A stretch of 64,000 bases of DNA from an alpha proteobacterium U9-1i (GCA_000974665.1 BBSY01000002.1:1550001-1614000); one strand, 5' to 3'. Counted from the first letter of the stretch, positions 26,301-34,663 are shown. Notes: generated from the letters alone by a model not told the origin. Numbers and translations: made by a program.

Positions 26301-28769
26301 GAAGGCGATGACTGGATCGAAGGTGGTGACGGCTTCGACACGATCGCCGGTGATAATTCCGAGCTCTTCTTCAATTCCACCATCATCGGCCACGACGTGA
26401 TGTTCTCGGGGCCGAACGAGCAGGATTTCGACGCCGAGTCCGGTGACGACATCATGGTTCAGGGCGAGAGCGTCATTCGCAACGAAGGCATGTTTGGATT
26501 CGACTGGGTCACCCACAAGGGCTCCACTCTGTCGGCGGATATCGATCTGCAGCGTCCGATCTTTACGACCGACCAACAGGACATTCTGCGCAATCGATAC
26601 GATCAAGTGGAAGCCGCGTCGGGCTGGAACCTGAACGATATCATCCGAGGTGATAACCGTACGGGAAGCGATCTCGATCCAGGCGATACGCCCGGGCAAA
26701 ACGAGACAACCTTGTTCATGCATGAACTGACCCAAGCGGGCATCGACCGCATCGCCGGTCTGCGCGTGCTGGGCAATTGGGCCGTCAGCGGCAACCCGGA
26801 CGAGATCGTCTACACGGGCGGCAATATCTTGATCGGCGGCGGCGGTAGCGATCTGATCGAAGGCCGTGGTGGCGACGACGTTATTGACGGGGACGCGTGG
26901 CTGAACGTGCGCCTCCTGGTGACCCCGCGGGCAGGGCAGACGTGGAACGCTTACAGCGTAGACAGCCTCACCGAGATTGGCGCGCGTATCACCTCTGGTG
27001 AAGTCACGGCCGCACAGCTCACGATTGTCCGTGAAATCGTCTACCGCGCCGATGCCGGCAACAACAATGACGTCGCGATCTTTAGCGGGCTTCGCACCGA
27101 TTACACCATCACGCTCGACGCGGATGGCGCGGTGCGCATGGTCGACAATCGCGGCATCGATAGCTCCGCCGTCGGCGACCGCGTTCGCAACATCGAATTC
27201 TTCCGCTTCTCCGACGGCGCCGGCGGCACGATCGACATCGCGCGAGCGAGTCTGATCAACTTTGCTCCGACCGGCGCTCCGGTGATCACCGGAACAGTGT
27301 TGCGCGAGGGCGCGGCCTTGGTCGCGAGCATCGGCACCCTCGCGGACGGAAACGGCATTGTCGGGCCGATCTTCTGGATCTGGGAAGCTTCGTTCGACAA
27401 CGGTGTGACTTGGTTGTTTGCCGGAACCGGCGATACGTTCGTGCCGGCGCAGAGCGAAGTCGGTGCGATCCTGCGTGTCAGCGCGAGCTACGCTGATGGC
27501 GGCGGCTTCGGGGAGTTCGTATCGTCCGCGTCGACGGGGATCATCGGCGATTTGTTCAACGGCACCGGTGCGGCGAACACCTTTAATGGCGCCGCGGGTG
27601 ACGACATTGCGTTCGGCAACGGCGGCAACGACGTGTTGAACGGCAACGCCGGCAACGATTCACTCGACGGCGGCGCTGGTAACGACACCATCAATGGCGG
27701 CGCTGGAGCCGACACGATCAACGGCGGGGCCGGAAACGATACGATTAACGGTGGCGCCGGCAACGACATCATCACCTTTAACTTTGGCGATGGCGTGGAC
27801 GGCGTGAACGGCGGCGCGGACACGGATACGCTCAATATCATCGGTACGGCCGCGGCGAACGTTCTGGATGTGCTCTTCAACGGAACGTCGATCACGTCGG
27901 TGGAAGGCGGCGCGGTGTCCAACGTCGAGATCATCAATGTCGATCTGGCGGGCGGTGCTGATACGTTGAGCTATGCCGGCTCGGCCGCCGCGGTGAGCGT
28001 CAATTTGGTGACGGGTGTGGCGTCGGGCTTTGCCTCAATTGCCGGCGTCGAGAATGTTACAGGCGGCAACGGTGCGGACACATTGATTGCCGGCGGCGGT
28101 GCGCAAACGCTCACTGGCGGCGCTGGTGACGATGTCCTCGATGGTGGTGCGGGCAACGATACCTTGGTCGGCGGCGGCGGGAACGACACGTACTACGTCA
28201 CCGGTAGCGACACGGTCACCGAAACCGCCAACAACGGCACGGATACGGTGTTCACGACCAACAACACCTATGCTTTGCCGAACAACGTCGAGAATCTGAT
28301 TTTCACTGGCACGGGCGCTTTCAACGGCACTGGCAACGGCGTTGACAACGTCATCACCGGCGGCGCCGGCGCGGATGTGCTCGATGGTGGCGGCGGTGAC
28401 GATACGTTGAACGGCGGCAACGGCGCCGACACGCTGCTGGGTGGCGCGGGCAACGATCGCCTTGTCGGTGGTGCGGGCAACGATAATCTCAACGGAGGCG
28501 CCGGTAATGACGTCTTCGTGCTCACGCCGGGCTTCGGCGCCGACATCGTCACTGGCTTCGACGCAAATCCGGGCGGCGGCGGGCAGGATTTGATCGACGT
28601 CAGCGCGCTCGGCATCAACGCTGCAAGCTTCGCGGCGCGCGTGGCGATTGTCGATCTCGGCGCCGACATTCTCATCACGGTAGACGGCGGTGCAACGATC
28701 CGCCTCAATGGTGTCGCCGGGAACGGCCTCAATACCGTTGACGTGAACGACTTTATCCTGGCGCCGTAA
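23310..28769 (+). CDS. RTX-repeat animal-type heme peroxidase, type I secreted (MopA-like)
   Basis: A 1819-residue protein with no N-terminal signal peptide. The animal heme peroxidase domain lies at roughly 130-830: probable distal histidine H183 in FGQFFDHGLDL, and probable proximal histidine H561 in RFGHSML. Acidic GADGI(I/A)GTADDV loops occur twice. RTX nonapeptide repeats (GGxGxDxL type) follow in three blocks, near residues 885-1015, 1425-1490 and 1595-1740. The C-terminus (GADIVTGFDANPGG... to NDFILAP) is the serralysin-like end typical of type I secretion substrates. Relatives include the Mn(II)-oxidising MopA proteins of Aurantimonas and Erythrobacter; other RTX peroxidases have unknown substrates. 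AAGGG precedes the ATG. Confidence 0.9.
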   Translation: MVALVRHDLEFILAQIKLSEQHATTEGVNGVPIAGTPLSQLIVDPHLPFGLRTVDGTYNNILPGREGYGAADNVMPRLLEPVFQGADALPFDPDGPGPLTAGSPTSYAQTNGLVFDSDPRLISNLISDQTINNPAAVAAGGGAGNLVFDIDGETIIIENVSPDEGMTAPFNSWMTLFGQFFDHGLDLVSKGQSGTVFIPLAPDDPLYVPGSNSNFMVLTRATNQPGADGIIGTADDVREHTNTTTSWIDQNQTYTSHASHQVFLREYVLDANGRPAATGHLLEGATGGPANWGEVKAQARTMLGINLTDADVTNVPLLATDEYGRFLRGPNGYAQVVIRVNNGADGIAGTADDVTTLVEGNPNAPISLANAVRTGHAFLDDIAHNAAPGTFDHDNNPGTPAIAKVADADSDTSTAAQLQPAGTYDNELLDAHFVTGDGRGNENIGLTAVHHIFHSEHNRLVEHTKDVVLEANDLAFLNEWLAVDVAALPATQAQIDALVWDGERLFQAARFTNEMQYQHLVFEEFARKIQPAVDLFVFNSITDIDPSIVAEFAHVVYRFGHSMLTEEVARINADGTSDNIDLIGAFLNPVEFAGADADVMAGSIIRGMSRQAGNEIDEFVTDALRNNLVGLPLDLGALNIARGRDTGVPSLNAARREFYEASGFSQWLKPYTSWIDFAQGIKNPASVINFIAAYGQHESVLSAVTAADKRAAATLLVLGGAGAPTDRVAFLSSTGAWASQETGFNLIDFWIGGLAEKITPFGGMLGSTFNFVFEAQMENLQNNDRFYYLTRTQGLNLLNELEANSFASLVKLNTDLGNGGPHLPGELFAAVDYILEMDTQHQLIADPVHDDPILEALFPKVDRRDIDGDGDADVLEFFGGEHVVLGGTEEDDTLIADEGDDTLWGDGGNDYLDGGAGVNHLHGGDGNDFIFDGDDISFFHGEAGDDVISAGGGVGELIFAGAGEDIVFTGADGKEVFGGLGDDFILGGPGGDFLLGNEGDDWIEGGDGFDTIAGDNSELFFNSTIIGHDVMFSGPNEQDFDAESGDDIMVQGESVIRNEGMFGFDWVTHKGSTLSADIDLQRPIFTTDQQDILRNRYDQVEAASGWNLNDIIRGDNRTGSDLDPGDTPGQNETTLFMHELTQAGIDRIAGLRVLGNWAVSGNPDEIVYTGGNILIGGGGSDLIEGRGGDDVIDGDAWLNVRLLVTPRAGQTWNAYSVDSLTEIGARITSGEVTAAQLTIVREIVYRADAGNNNDVAIFSGLRTDYTITLDADGAVRMVDNRGIDSSAVGDRVRNIEFFRFSDGAGGTIDIARASLINFAPTGAPVITGTVLREGAALVASIGTLADGNGIVGPIFWIWEASFDNGVTWLFAGTGDTFVPAQSEVGAILRVSASYADGGGFGEFVSSASTGIIGDLFNGTGAANTFNGAAGDDIAFGNGGNDVLNGNAGNDSLDGGAGNDTINGGAGADTINGGAGNDTINGGAGNDIITFNFGDGVDGVNGGADTDTLNIIGTAAANVLDVLFNGTSITSVEGGAVSNVEIINVDLAGGADTLSYAGSAAAVSVNLVTGVASGFASIAGVENVTGGNGADTLIAGGGAQTLTGGAGDDVLDGGAGNDTLVGGGGNDTYYVTGSDTVTETANNGTDTVFTTNNTYALPNNVENLIFTGTGAFNGTGNGVDNVITGGAGADVLDGGGGDDTLNGGNGADTLLGGAGNDRLVGGAGNDNLNGGAGNDVFVLTPGFGADIVTGFDANPGGGGQDLIDVSALGINAASFAARVAIVDLGADILITVDGGATIRLNGVAGNGLNTVDVNDFILAP
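25970..26355 (+). repeat. RTX repeat block 1
   Basis: Codes for glycine/aspartate nonapeptides such as GDGGNDYLDGGAG and GLGDDFILGGPGGD, which fold into a calcium-binding beta roll after secretion. It directly follows the peroxidase domain and a DIDGDGDAD calcium loop. Confidence 0.85.
27590..27775 (+). repeat. RTX repeat block 2, the most regular
   Basis: Consecutive 27-base units encode GGAGNDTIN-type nonapeptides with little divergence, so this part of the gene is prone to slippage and to assembly error. Confidence 0.85.
28095..28525 (+). repeat. RTX repeat block 3
   Basis: Two clusters of GGxGNDxLxGG units (about 28100-28190 and 28355-28525) flank a spacer of about 160 bases and precede the C-terminal secretion region. 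Confidence 0.8.
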
Positions 28770-28791
28770 GCGCCAACCGCAACAGAGCAAG

Positions 28792-28819
28792 GGCCCGCCA
28801 CCTGAAAGGGTGGCGGGCC
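28792..28819. terminator. Strong hairpin between convergent genes
   Basis: GGCCCGCCACC and GGTGGCGGGCC form a perfect 11-bp stem around TGAAAG, 22 bases after the peroxidase stop and 15 bases before the end of the convergent kinase gene. There is no T run, but the position suggests a bidirectional terminator. Confidence 0.6.
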
Positions 28820-28834
28820 ATTCGCCTTGGCGTG

Positions 28835-31132
28835 CTAGCCAGCTTGCTTCTGAGGCTGCGTTGCGGGCGCCGCGCGTGGCGCAGCCGGTAGGCGCGCAAA
28901 GCGCATGGCCGTCGCGGCCAGCATGTCGCGATCCGCCGGCTTCACTATGTGTTCGGCCGCTCCGAGTGAAAGCGCATGTGCGCGATCTTCGTTCACGGAC
29001 AACACGATTACGGGAATGTCTTGAGTCTTCGGGTCGCTCTTGAGCGACTGAAGAACACGCCAGCCCGAGCGATCCGGCAAGAAAATGTCCAGCAGCACCA
29101 GCGCCGGCTTCTTCATGCGTGTGAGCGACAGGCCAGCTTCGCCGCCGCCGACGCCTTGCACCGCAAAGCCGGCGCGGGTGAGCGCGCGCGCCGAGAGCTC
29201 GCGCGCATCCGGCTCGTCTTCGATCACGATCACCAGCGGCGCACCTTCGGCGCCTTGAACATCGTCGATCTCAGCCGCTGCGCCGAGTGTCGCCGAGGCG
29301 TCGGTGAAATTGGCGGGCAGGCGAAGCGTAAAGGTCGAGCCTGCGCCATTCTTGCTGCGCACACTGACGTCGCCGCCAAGCAATTGCGCCAGCCGACGCG
29401 TGATCGTGAGGCCAAGTCCCGTGCCGCCATAACGTTGCGTGATCGAGGGATCGGCCTGAACGAACGGTTGGAACAAGCGCGCAAGCTGTTCGCTCGACAT
29501 ACCGATGCCGGTGTCGCGGACGGTGAAGAACATTTGGTCGACGCCATCCTGCTCGCGGCGCTCATAGCTCAACGCAATTTCGCCGCCCTTGGTGAACTTG
29601 CAAGCATTGGAGAGGAAATTGAGCAGACACTGACGCACTTTCATCGCGTCGGTATTGGCGAGCCCCTCGGGACGGGGGCCGGCGATCAGCAACACATTGT
29701 TGTTGGCTTCGGCCGCCGGACGCATCGTATCGACAAGCTCATCGATAAGTTCACGCGGGCAGAACTCACCGGCCATCACGTCCATGCGGCCAGCTTCGAT
29801 CTTCGAGAGATCGAGAATTTCGTTGAGAAGGCTTAGCAGGTGCTTCGCTGCGCCTAGAATACGGTTGAGGTCTTGAACCGCCGAGGCGTTGCCCTCGTCT
29901 TCGGCATCCTCTTGCAGGATTTCCGCATAACCGATCACGGCGTTCAGCGGTGTCCGAAGCTCGTGGCTCATGTTCGCGAGGAATTGCGACTTGGCCAGAT
30001 TGGCCGCATCGGATTCATGGCTCTTGCGCAAGACGTCTTCAATGGCATTCGCGATTGCAGCGCGGCGCTCGCGGATCATGTTGACGCGCGCCTTAAAGTC
30101 TGACGCTGGAGTGGGCTCCTCGAAAACCGCGAGCGCCGGTTGCTTCAGTTCGTTGGCAAGTAGACGCAGTGTGCGCGCTTGCGCCGCCAGGCCGAGGTCC
30201 AATTCTTCAATCTGGCCAGCCGGGCTGAGCGACGGCGCCTCAGCCACCACACGGCGCGTGACGCACGTCAAGCGCGCCGGCGCGCCGTCCGGCGTGGTGC
30301 GCACGACGCCTTGGTGACAGACGCGCGCATTGGAGCCGGTAACCGCGTGTTGGAGAGCAATGCGTCGCATCGCGCCGACGGGTGGCGCGAACGCAGCCTC
30401 CACAAGCGCGCGATCCTCGGCTGTCGCGAAGCACGCGCCTTGGGTGATGTCGTCGTAAGATACGGCGCGTCCAAGCACCGCCGCGAGCTTTTCGCCGCCG
30501 GCAAGCGTGCCGCGTGCGAAGTCGATCTCCCAAGCTGCAACGTCGTCGTCGCTGAACATGATGTCCAATTGGCGCACAAACGCGTCATTCTGCGCAACGG
30601 CATGCGAGGCGAGGCTGACCTGATGCAGCGTCGAAGCAAATGTGAATAGAGCGAGTGCGGCGCAGGCAAGGCCGGCTACAGGCGCGCCAGCGAACAGCCC
30701 ATCCGCGACAAATGCTACTAGAACGACGCCAAACGGCGCCGCCGCGACCAAAGCTTGCCGACGTCCGTTCTTCGCGTTGAGTCCCGCCTGGACAAGCAAC
30801 GCAGCGAGGAGGGCGGTTGCGAGTGGCGCCGCAAGCTCGGCGCGCGCGAACCAGATAAGCGCCGGCGCTGTTGCGAGCGCTGCCGAGTCCGCGATCTCGA
30901 GCGCCAGCCGCGCGGCATCTGTTCGTGGTTTAGCGGAGATCTGTTTGAACAAACCCTTCCGCGTCTCATCGACGAGAAGTACGAGCCCGAGCCAAATCGC
31001 CGCAAGCGCCAATCCAGCGCCAGCTGCGATCGCCGCGGCGATCATGCTTAACAGATAGTAGCGCGCACGCGGCCCGGAGAAGACCTCGGCCGCAACACGT
31101 TCGACATTCTGTCGGTTGATGAAACCTTGCAC
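28835..31132 (-). CDS. Hybrid sensor histidine kinase with receiver domain
   Basis: A 765-residue protein from GTG 31132, chosen because CGAGGA lies just upstream; a longer frame from 31255 would run into the leader of the divergent gene. It has about five membrane helices (about 25-190), a PAS-like region (about 205-330), and HisKA with H390 in NMSHELRTPLNAVIGYAEIL. An HATPase domain (FLSNACKFTKGG; DTGIGMS; YGGTGLGLTITRR) and a C-terminal receiver domain with LVLLDIFLPDRSGW follow. The membrane part rather than a periplasmic domain probably senses the signal. No partner regulator or phosphotransfer protein lies beside it. It is convergent with the peroxidase gene. Confidence 0.9.
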   Translation of the reverse strand: MQGFINRQNVERVAAEVFSGPRARYYLLSMIAAAIAAGAGLALAAIWLGLVLLVDETRKGLFKQISAKPRTDAARLALEIADSAALATAPALIWFARAELAAPLATALLAALLVQAGLNAKNGRRQALVAAAPFGVVLVAFVADGLFAGAPVAGLACAALALFTFASTLHQVSLASHAVAQNDAFVRQLDIMFSDDDVAAWEIDFARGTLAGGEKLAAVLGRAVSYDDITQGACFATAEDRALVEAAFAPPVGAMRRIALQHAVTGSNARVCHQGVVRTTPDGAPARLTCVTRRVVAEAPSLSPAGQIEELDLGLAAQARTLRLLANELKQPALAVFEEPTPASDFKARVNMIRERRAAIANAIEDVLRKSHESDAANLAKSQFLANMSHELRTPLNAVIGYAEILQEDAEDEGNASAVQDLNRILGAAKHLLSLLNEILDLSKIEAGRMDVMAGEFCPRELIDELVDTMRPAAEANNNVLLIAGPRPEGLANTDAMKVRQCLLNFLSNACKFTKGGEIALSYERREQDGVDQMFFTVRDTGIGMSSEQLARLFQPFVQADPSITQRYGGTGLGLTITRRLAQLLGGDVSVRSKNGAGSTFTLRLPANFTDASATLGAAAEIDDVQGAEGAPLVIVIEDEPDARELSARALTRAGFAVQGVGGGEAGLSLTRMKKPALVLLDIFLPDRSGWRVLQSLKSDPKTQDIPVIVLSVNEDRAHALSLGAAEHIVKPADRDMLAATAMRFARLPAAPRAAPATQPQKQAG

Positions 31133-31232
31133 TGGCTTCCTCGATGGGTAATTTCGCGTAAGCTTACTGGGCGTTTGTAAAGCAAGTGTGTGGCGCTCAC
31201 GCATGCGTGAGCCAAACAACGTGGGATGCGTG

Positions 31233-32249
31233 ATGAATTTTCGATCGGACAACACTGCATCTGCCGCACCGGAAATGCTCGCGGCGTTAGCGCGCGTTAA
31301 CGAGCGGCCCGCTGCACCCTACGGCGAAGACGAGTGGTCGCGCGCGCTAGACGTTAAGATGAGTGAAGTATTTGAACGCGAAGTGCGTGTGTTCACCGTG
31401 GCCAGCGGCACTGCCGCCAACTCCATCGCGCTCGCTAGCGTTACGCCTCCATGGGGTGCTGTTCTGTGTCACCGCGAAGCGCACATCGAGTGCGATGAAT
31501 GCGGTGCGCCCGAATTCTACTCCGGCGGCGCAAAGCTCGTGCTGCTTGATGGCGCAGGAACAAAATTCGATGCGAAGGCCTTGCGCGAGGGCATTGCGCG
31601 ACATGCGCGTGGCGTGCACTCGGTGGTTCCCGCTGCTGTGTCGGTATCGCAAGCCACCGAACGCGGCGCGATTTATACGCCGCAGGAATTGACCGCGCTA
31701 AGTGAGGTCGCGCGCGACGCGAAGCTCACCTTCCATATGGACGGCGCACGCTTCGCCAACGCCGTCGCCGCGCTTAATTGCGCACCGGGGGACATCAGCT
31801 GGCGCGCTGGTGTGGATCTTTTGTCTTTTGGCGCGACCAAAAACGGCGCCTTGGCGGCGGAATCGATCATCGTGTTCGATCCCGCGCACGCGGAGGAGAT
31901 TGCGCGCCGTCGCAAGCGTGGCGGACATCTGCTCTGCAAGGGGCGCTACGCCGCCGCCCAGTTCCTCGCATATCTGGAAAACGACTTGTGGCTGAAGCAT
32001 GCCGCGCGCGCCAACGCACTGGCGAAGCGCCTGGCCGAGGCTGCCGCAGGGCATTTGGTCGGGCAGGTGGAAACCAATCAAGTGTTCATCAAGCCGGGCG
32101 CTGCGGCGCTCGCAAAGCTTCGCGCGGCCGGCGCGGACTTTTACGATTGGGGCGTTGATGGATCCGGCGAAGCCCGGCTTGTGGTGTCGTGGAACCAGAG
32201 TGAAGCGGATGTCGACGCAATGTGCGACTTGCTTTCGGCGTTAGGTTAG
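31233..32249 (+). CDS. ltaE: Low-specificity threonine aldolase
   Basis: A 338-residue PLP enzyme of the beta-eliminating lyase/threonine aldolase family, converting L-threonine or allo-threonine to glycine and acetaldehyde. ATG 31233 is preferred because the family N-terminus FRSDNTASAAPEML starts there. Visible motifs: SGTAANSIAL, CHREAHIECDECGAPEF, HMDGARFANAVAAL, and the PLP lysine K203 in SFGATKNGAL. Length is normal. It diverges from the hybrid kinase across 100 bases and its stop overlaps the convergent glycosyltransferase gene by four bases. Confidence 0.9.
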   Translation: MNFRSDNTASAAPEMLAALARVNERPAAPYGEDEWSRALDVKMSEVFEREVRVFTVASGTAANSIALASVTPPWGAVLCHREAHIECDECGAPEFYSGGAKLVLLDGAGTKFDAKALREGIARHARGVHSVVPAAVSVSQATERGAIYTPQELTALSEVARDAKLTFHMDGARFANAVAALNCAPGDISWRAGVDLLSFGATKNGALAAESIIVFDPAHAEEIARRRKRGGHLLCKGRYAAAQFLAYLENDLWLKHAARANALAKRLAEAAAGHLVGQVETNQVFIKPGAAALAKLRAAGADFYDWGVDGSGEARLVVSWNQSEADVDAMCDLLSALG

Positions 32250-33727
32250 CTGACGCGAGCGACGAGGGGCGCTGGTTCTGTCGCCGCTTCAGCCAAGGGC
32301 GGTGATTCAATGCGCGTTCGCGCGGAAACGCCGTGTGTTGTCTTGGCCCAATGATGCGGTCTGACAATCAAGGCAAAGAGGGCGGCGTAAGCCGCGATTG
32401 ACGCGAGCGGCCAGTAAAAGGGCATCGTTGGCGCGGCGCGTGTATGGCTAAAATCGCCGGTCGCTGCAGTTGCGCTCAGCGCGGAGAATACAGCAACGCA
32501 ATAGCCGGTGAGCGCGAGCACAAAATCCGCCGCTGTCAGCAGTTCGTAGGGCGAGAGCGCCGCGATGAGCACGATGAAGGCCAATGGGCCGTGTGCGAAC
32601 GCCGCCGCGAGGCCGCATCCCAGCACCAATTGCATCGCCAGAAACGACCAGACGCCCATTTCTTGCGCTGTGCGAAACGGGTTGCGCATCAGCACCAACC
32701 ACGTTTGCAAATGTCCCTTGATCCAGCGCGTTCTCTGCGCGCGCCAGGCATTGAACGTAACTGGCGCTTCTTCAAAGGTGGGCGGCGCGATTACACCAGC
32801 GCGGAGCCGTGCGCGCGCCAGCCTGTAACCCAGATCCGCATCTTCGGTAACGTTGTGGGCGTCCCATCCGCCAACGGCGCGCAGCGTGTTTGTACGGAAA
32901 TGATTGCTGGTGCCACCCAGCGGCAAAGGCAGCTGGAAATGCGCCAGGAGCGGGAGCATCTGCCGGAACTGGATTGCGTATTCGGCGGCGAACTGCCGGG
33001 AGATCCAAGTCTCCGCGGCGTTGTCGATCACCAACGGCGCCTGAACACACGCAAGATTCGCGTCGTCTTCGAACGCGGCGAGCGCCGCGCGCAATTGTTG
33101 CGGGTGAGAATTGTCCTCGGCGTCGTAGACTACAAGATACTCGCCGCGCGCACGTTCGAGTCCGACGTTTAACGCTTTAGGCTTGGTGCGCGGCAAGGAC
33201 GCGGGGATCGTGACAATTTCAATGGCGGGCGAACGCACGATTGCGAGCGCCATCGTGAGCGTATCGACGTCGTCCGCTTCGATAAGAAGTTTGATGTCCA
33301 GCGCGTGCTTCGGATAATCGATGCGCTCAAGCGCAGCGACAAGATCGCCGACCACCGCGGCTTCGCGGTAGAGCGGACACAAGATGGTGTAGGTCGGCCA
33401 GTGCACTGGCTCCGCGAGGCGCGACAAGAGAGGCGTGAGTTGCGCAGCTGCAAAGAGACGCCACAGGATCGCGGCCGCGAACAATCCGAACGCCAGCGCG
33501 TACAAAACGCGCAGCGTTGCTGTTGCGTCGGCGGCAAACGCGGACCACAGGCCGTAGCCGATCACGCCGAGCACTAGAATTTGCGTGACGTGAAGGACGC
33601 GTTTGGCCGAGCGAGCCGGATACGCCCGATGGAAACCAAGCGCGGCACGGGCCAGAACGTCCGGCTCGACGTTCACTGACGCCGGCCGCAAATCATCGAA
33701 ACGTGGCGCTTGCCCGTCCAACCCCAT
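32246..33727 (-). CDS. Membrane glycosyltransferase, family 2 (cellulose-synthase-like)
   Basis: A 493-residue protein with two N-terminal membrane helices (about 45-90), a GT-A catalytic domain (about 105-345) and several C-terminal helices. Catalytic motifs: CPLYREAAVV, the DxD-type YDAEDNSHP, TEDADLGYRL and the QxxRW-type QRTRWIKGH. Such enzymes polymerise or transfer sugars across the inner membrane for exopolysaccharide or envelope glycans. It stands alone, without a polysaccharide cluster. There is no clear ribosome-binding site before ATG 33727; the 72-base leader holds alternating inverted repeats. Confidence 0.88.
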   Translation of the reverse strand: MGLDGQAPRFDDLRPASVNVEPDVLARAALGFHRAYPARSAKRVLHVTQILVLGVIGYGLWSAFAADATATLRVLYALAFGLFAAAILWRLFAAAQLTPLLSRLAEPVHWPTYTILCPLYREAAVVGDLVAALERIDYPKHALDIKLLIEADDVDTLTMALAIVRSPAIEIVTIPASLPRTKPKALNVGLERARGEYLVVYDAEDNSHPQQLRAALAAFEDDANLACVQAPLVIDNAAETWISRQFAAEYAIQFRQMLPLLAHFQLPLPLGGTSNHFRTNTLRAVGGWDAHNVTEDADLGYRLARARLRAGVIAPPTFEEAPVTFNAWRAQRTRWIKGHLQTWLVLMRNPFRTAQEMGVWSFLAMQLVLGCGLAAAFAHGPLAFIVLIAALSPYELLTAADFVLALTGYCVAVFSALSATAATGDFSHTRAAPTMPFYWPLASIAAYAALFALIVRPHHWAKTTHGVSARTRIESPPLAEAATEPAPLVARVS

Positions 33728-33758
33728 GACTAAACAGGAGATTGAGTGGAGCTCGCTT

Positions 33759-33789
33759 CACAACCGAATACAGGTTGTGTAATACAACC
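33759..33789. promoter_or_regulatory. Three alternating half-sites that can form mutually exclusive hairpins
   Basis: CACAACC (33759-33765), GGTTGTG (33773-33779) and ACAACC (33784-33789) lie between the TPR gene and the glycosyltransferase start. The middle element can pair with either neighbour (7 bp or 6 bp). It could be a small attenuator or a multi-half-site operator in the glycosyltransferase leader. Confidence 0.35.
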
Positions 33790-33799
33790 CAGGGGGGAG

Positions 33800-34585
33800 T
33801 TAGAGAAACGCGGCCCTGGCCGCCGCTTGGGCGGCGCGGCCGCCGTGTGCGTCATAGGCTGAGGCAACGTCGCGCGCCGCCGATAACGTATGCGCTTCGA
33901 ACGCGTCGCGAGCTGGGGCGTTCTCCGCTTCCGCCAGCAGCGCGCGCGCACGGTCTCCGTACAAGTTAGCGTCAAGTTCGATCAGCGCGATCGCGTATTG
34001 CACCATGATCATCGCGTCGTCGGGTGCGAGATCTCGCGCGCGTTCAAATTCAGCGAGGCCCGTCGTTAGGCGCGCGCCATAGAGACGCGCGCCAGTGCGG
34101 CCGCCGCGTCGCAGCACTTCGAGGTGCCAGCCGCCCATCAGCGCGTGCGCCCAGGCGTTGTTTGGTTCAAGCGCGATAGCTTGTTCGATCAGCCGCCTCC
34201 CGCGCGGCGCATAGTTGCGCGACACCGCTTCGGTGAGACCCGCCCGGCGACCGCGCACGCCGAGCACCAGCGCCCATTGCAGGCGCGCTTCGACGGAGTT
34301 GGTATCGAGCTGCAAGGCTTCGCGCGCGGCGCGCTCGGCGCGGTTGAGCCAAGCGTTCAGGTTCGCGGCGTCCGGTTCGGTGATACATGCGGCCATCAGC
34401 GCACGCGCGGCAAAGGCGAGGCTCGACGGCGAGGTTTGCGCTTCTGCGCGCTCGGCCGCGGCTAAAAACTGGCCCTGCGTATAAAGGCGGACCGCCGCGC
34501 CAGGCGGTTCGGCCGAGGCGGGCTGAGCCCAAAGCGCCAGCGCGATCAACGCCGGCTTTAGAATGTCACTGCGGCGAGCCAACAT
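33800..34585 (-). CDS. Exported TPR-like repeat protein
   Basis: A 261-residue protein with a signal peptide (cleavage near ASAEP, about residue 25) followed almost entirely by helix pairs of tetratricopeptide type, such as RAAREALQLDTNSVEARLQWAL and LIEQAIALEPNNAWAHALMGGW. It is probably a periplasmic scaffold. It lies 72 bases upstream of the glycosyltransferase in the same direction and could assist the same glycan process. No enzymatic motif is seen. Confidence 0.75.
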   Translation of the reverse strand: MLARRSDILKPALIALALWAQPASAEPPGAAVRLYTQGQFLAAAERAEAQTSPSSLAFAARALMAACITEPDAANLNAWLNRAERAAREALQLDTNSVEARLQWALVLGVRGRRAGLTEAVSRNYAPRGRRLIEQAIALEPNNAWAHALMGGWHLEVLRRGGRTGARLYGARLTTGLAEFERARDLAPDDAMIMVQYAIALIELDANLYGDRARALLAEAENAPARDAFEAHTLSAARDVASAYDAHGGRAAQAAARAAFL

Positions 34586-34663
34586 TTCTGGGGAAGCCTG
34601 GGCCTCAAATACCGTCCCGTAAAGTGACCTTTCCTGCTAGGTGAGCGCCGTGACGGAGGAAAC

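Noticed and set aside
23676-26735. A 1019-codon open frame antisense to the peroxidase gene
   Set aside because: It mirrors the codon bias of the GC-rich sense gene, has no ribosome-binding site, and its translation has no recognisable domain. The sense strand encodes clear peroxidase and RTX motifs.
27590-28525. Regular short repeats suggestive of a CRISPR array
   Set aside because: The unit is 27 bases in frame and encodes GGxGNDxx nonapeptides, without unique spacers; these are RTX repeats.
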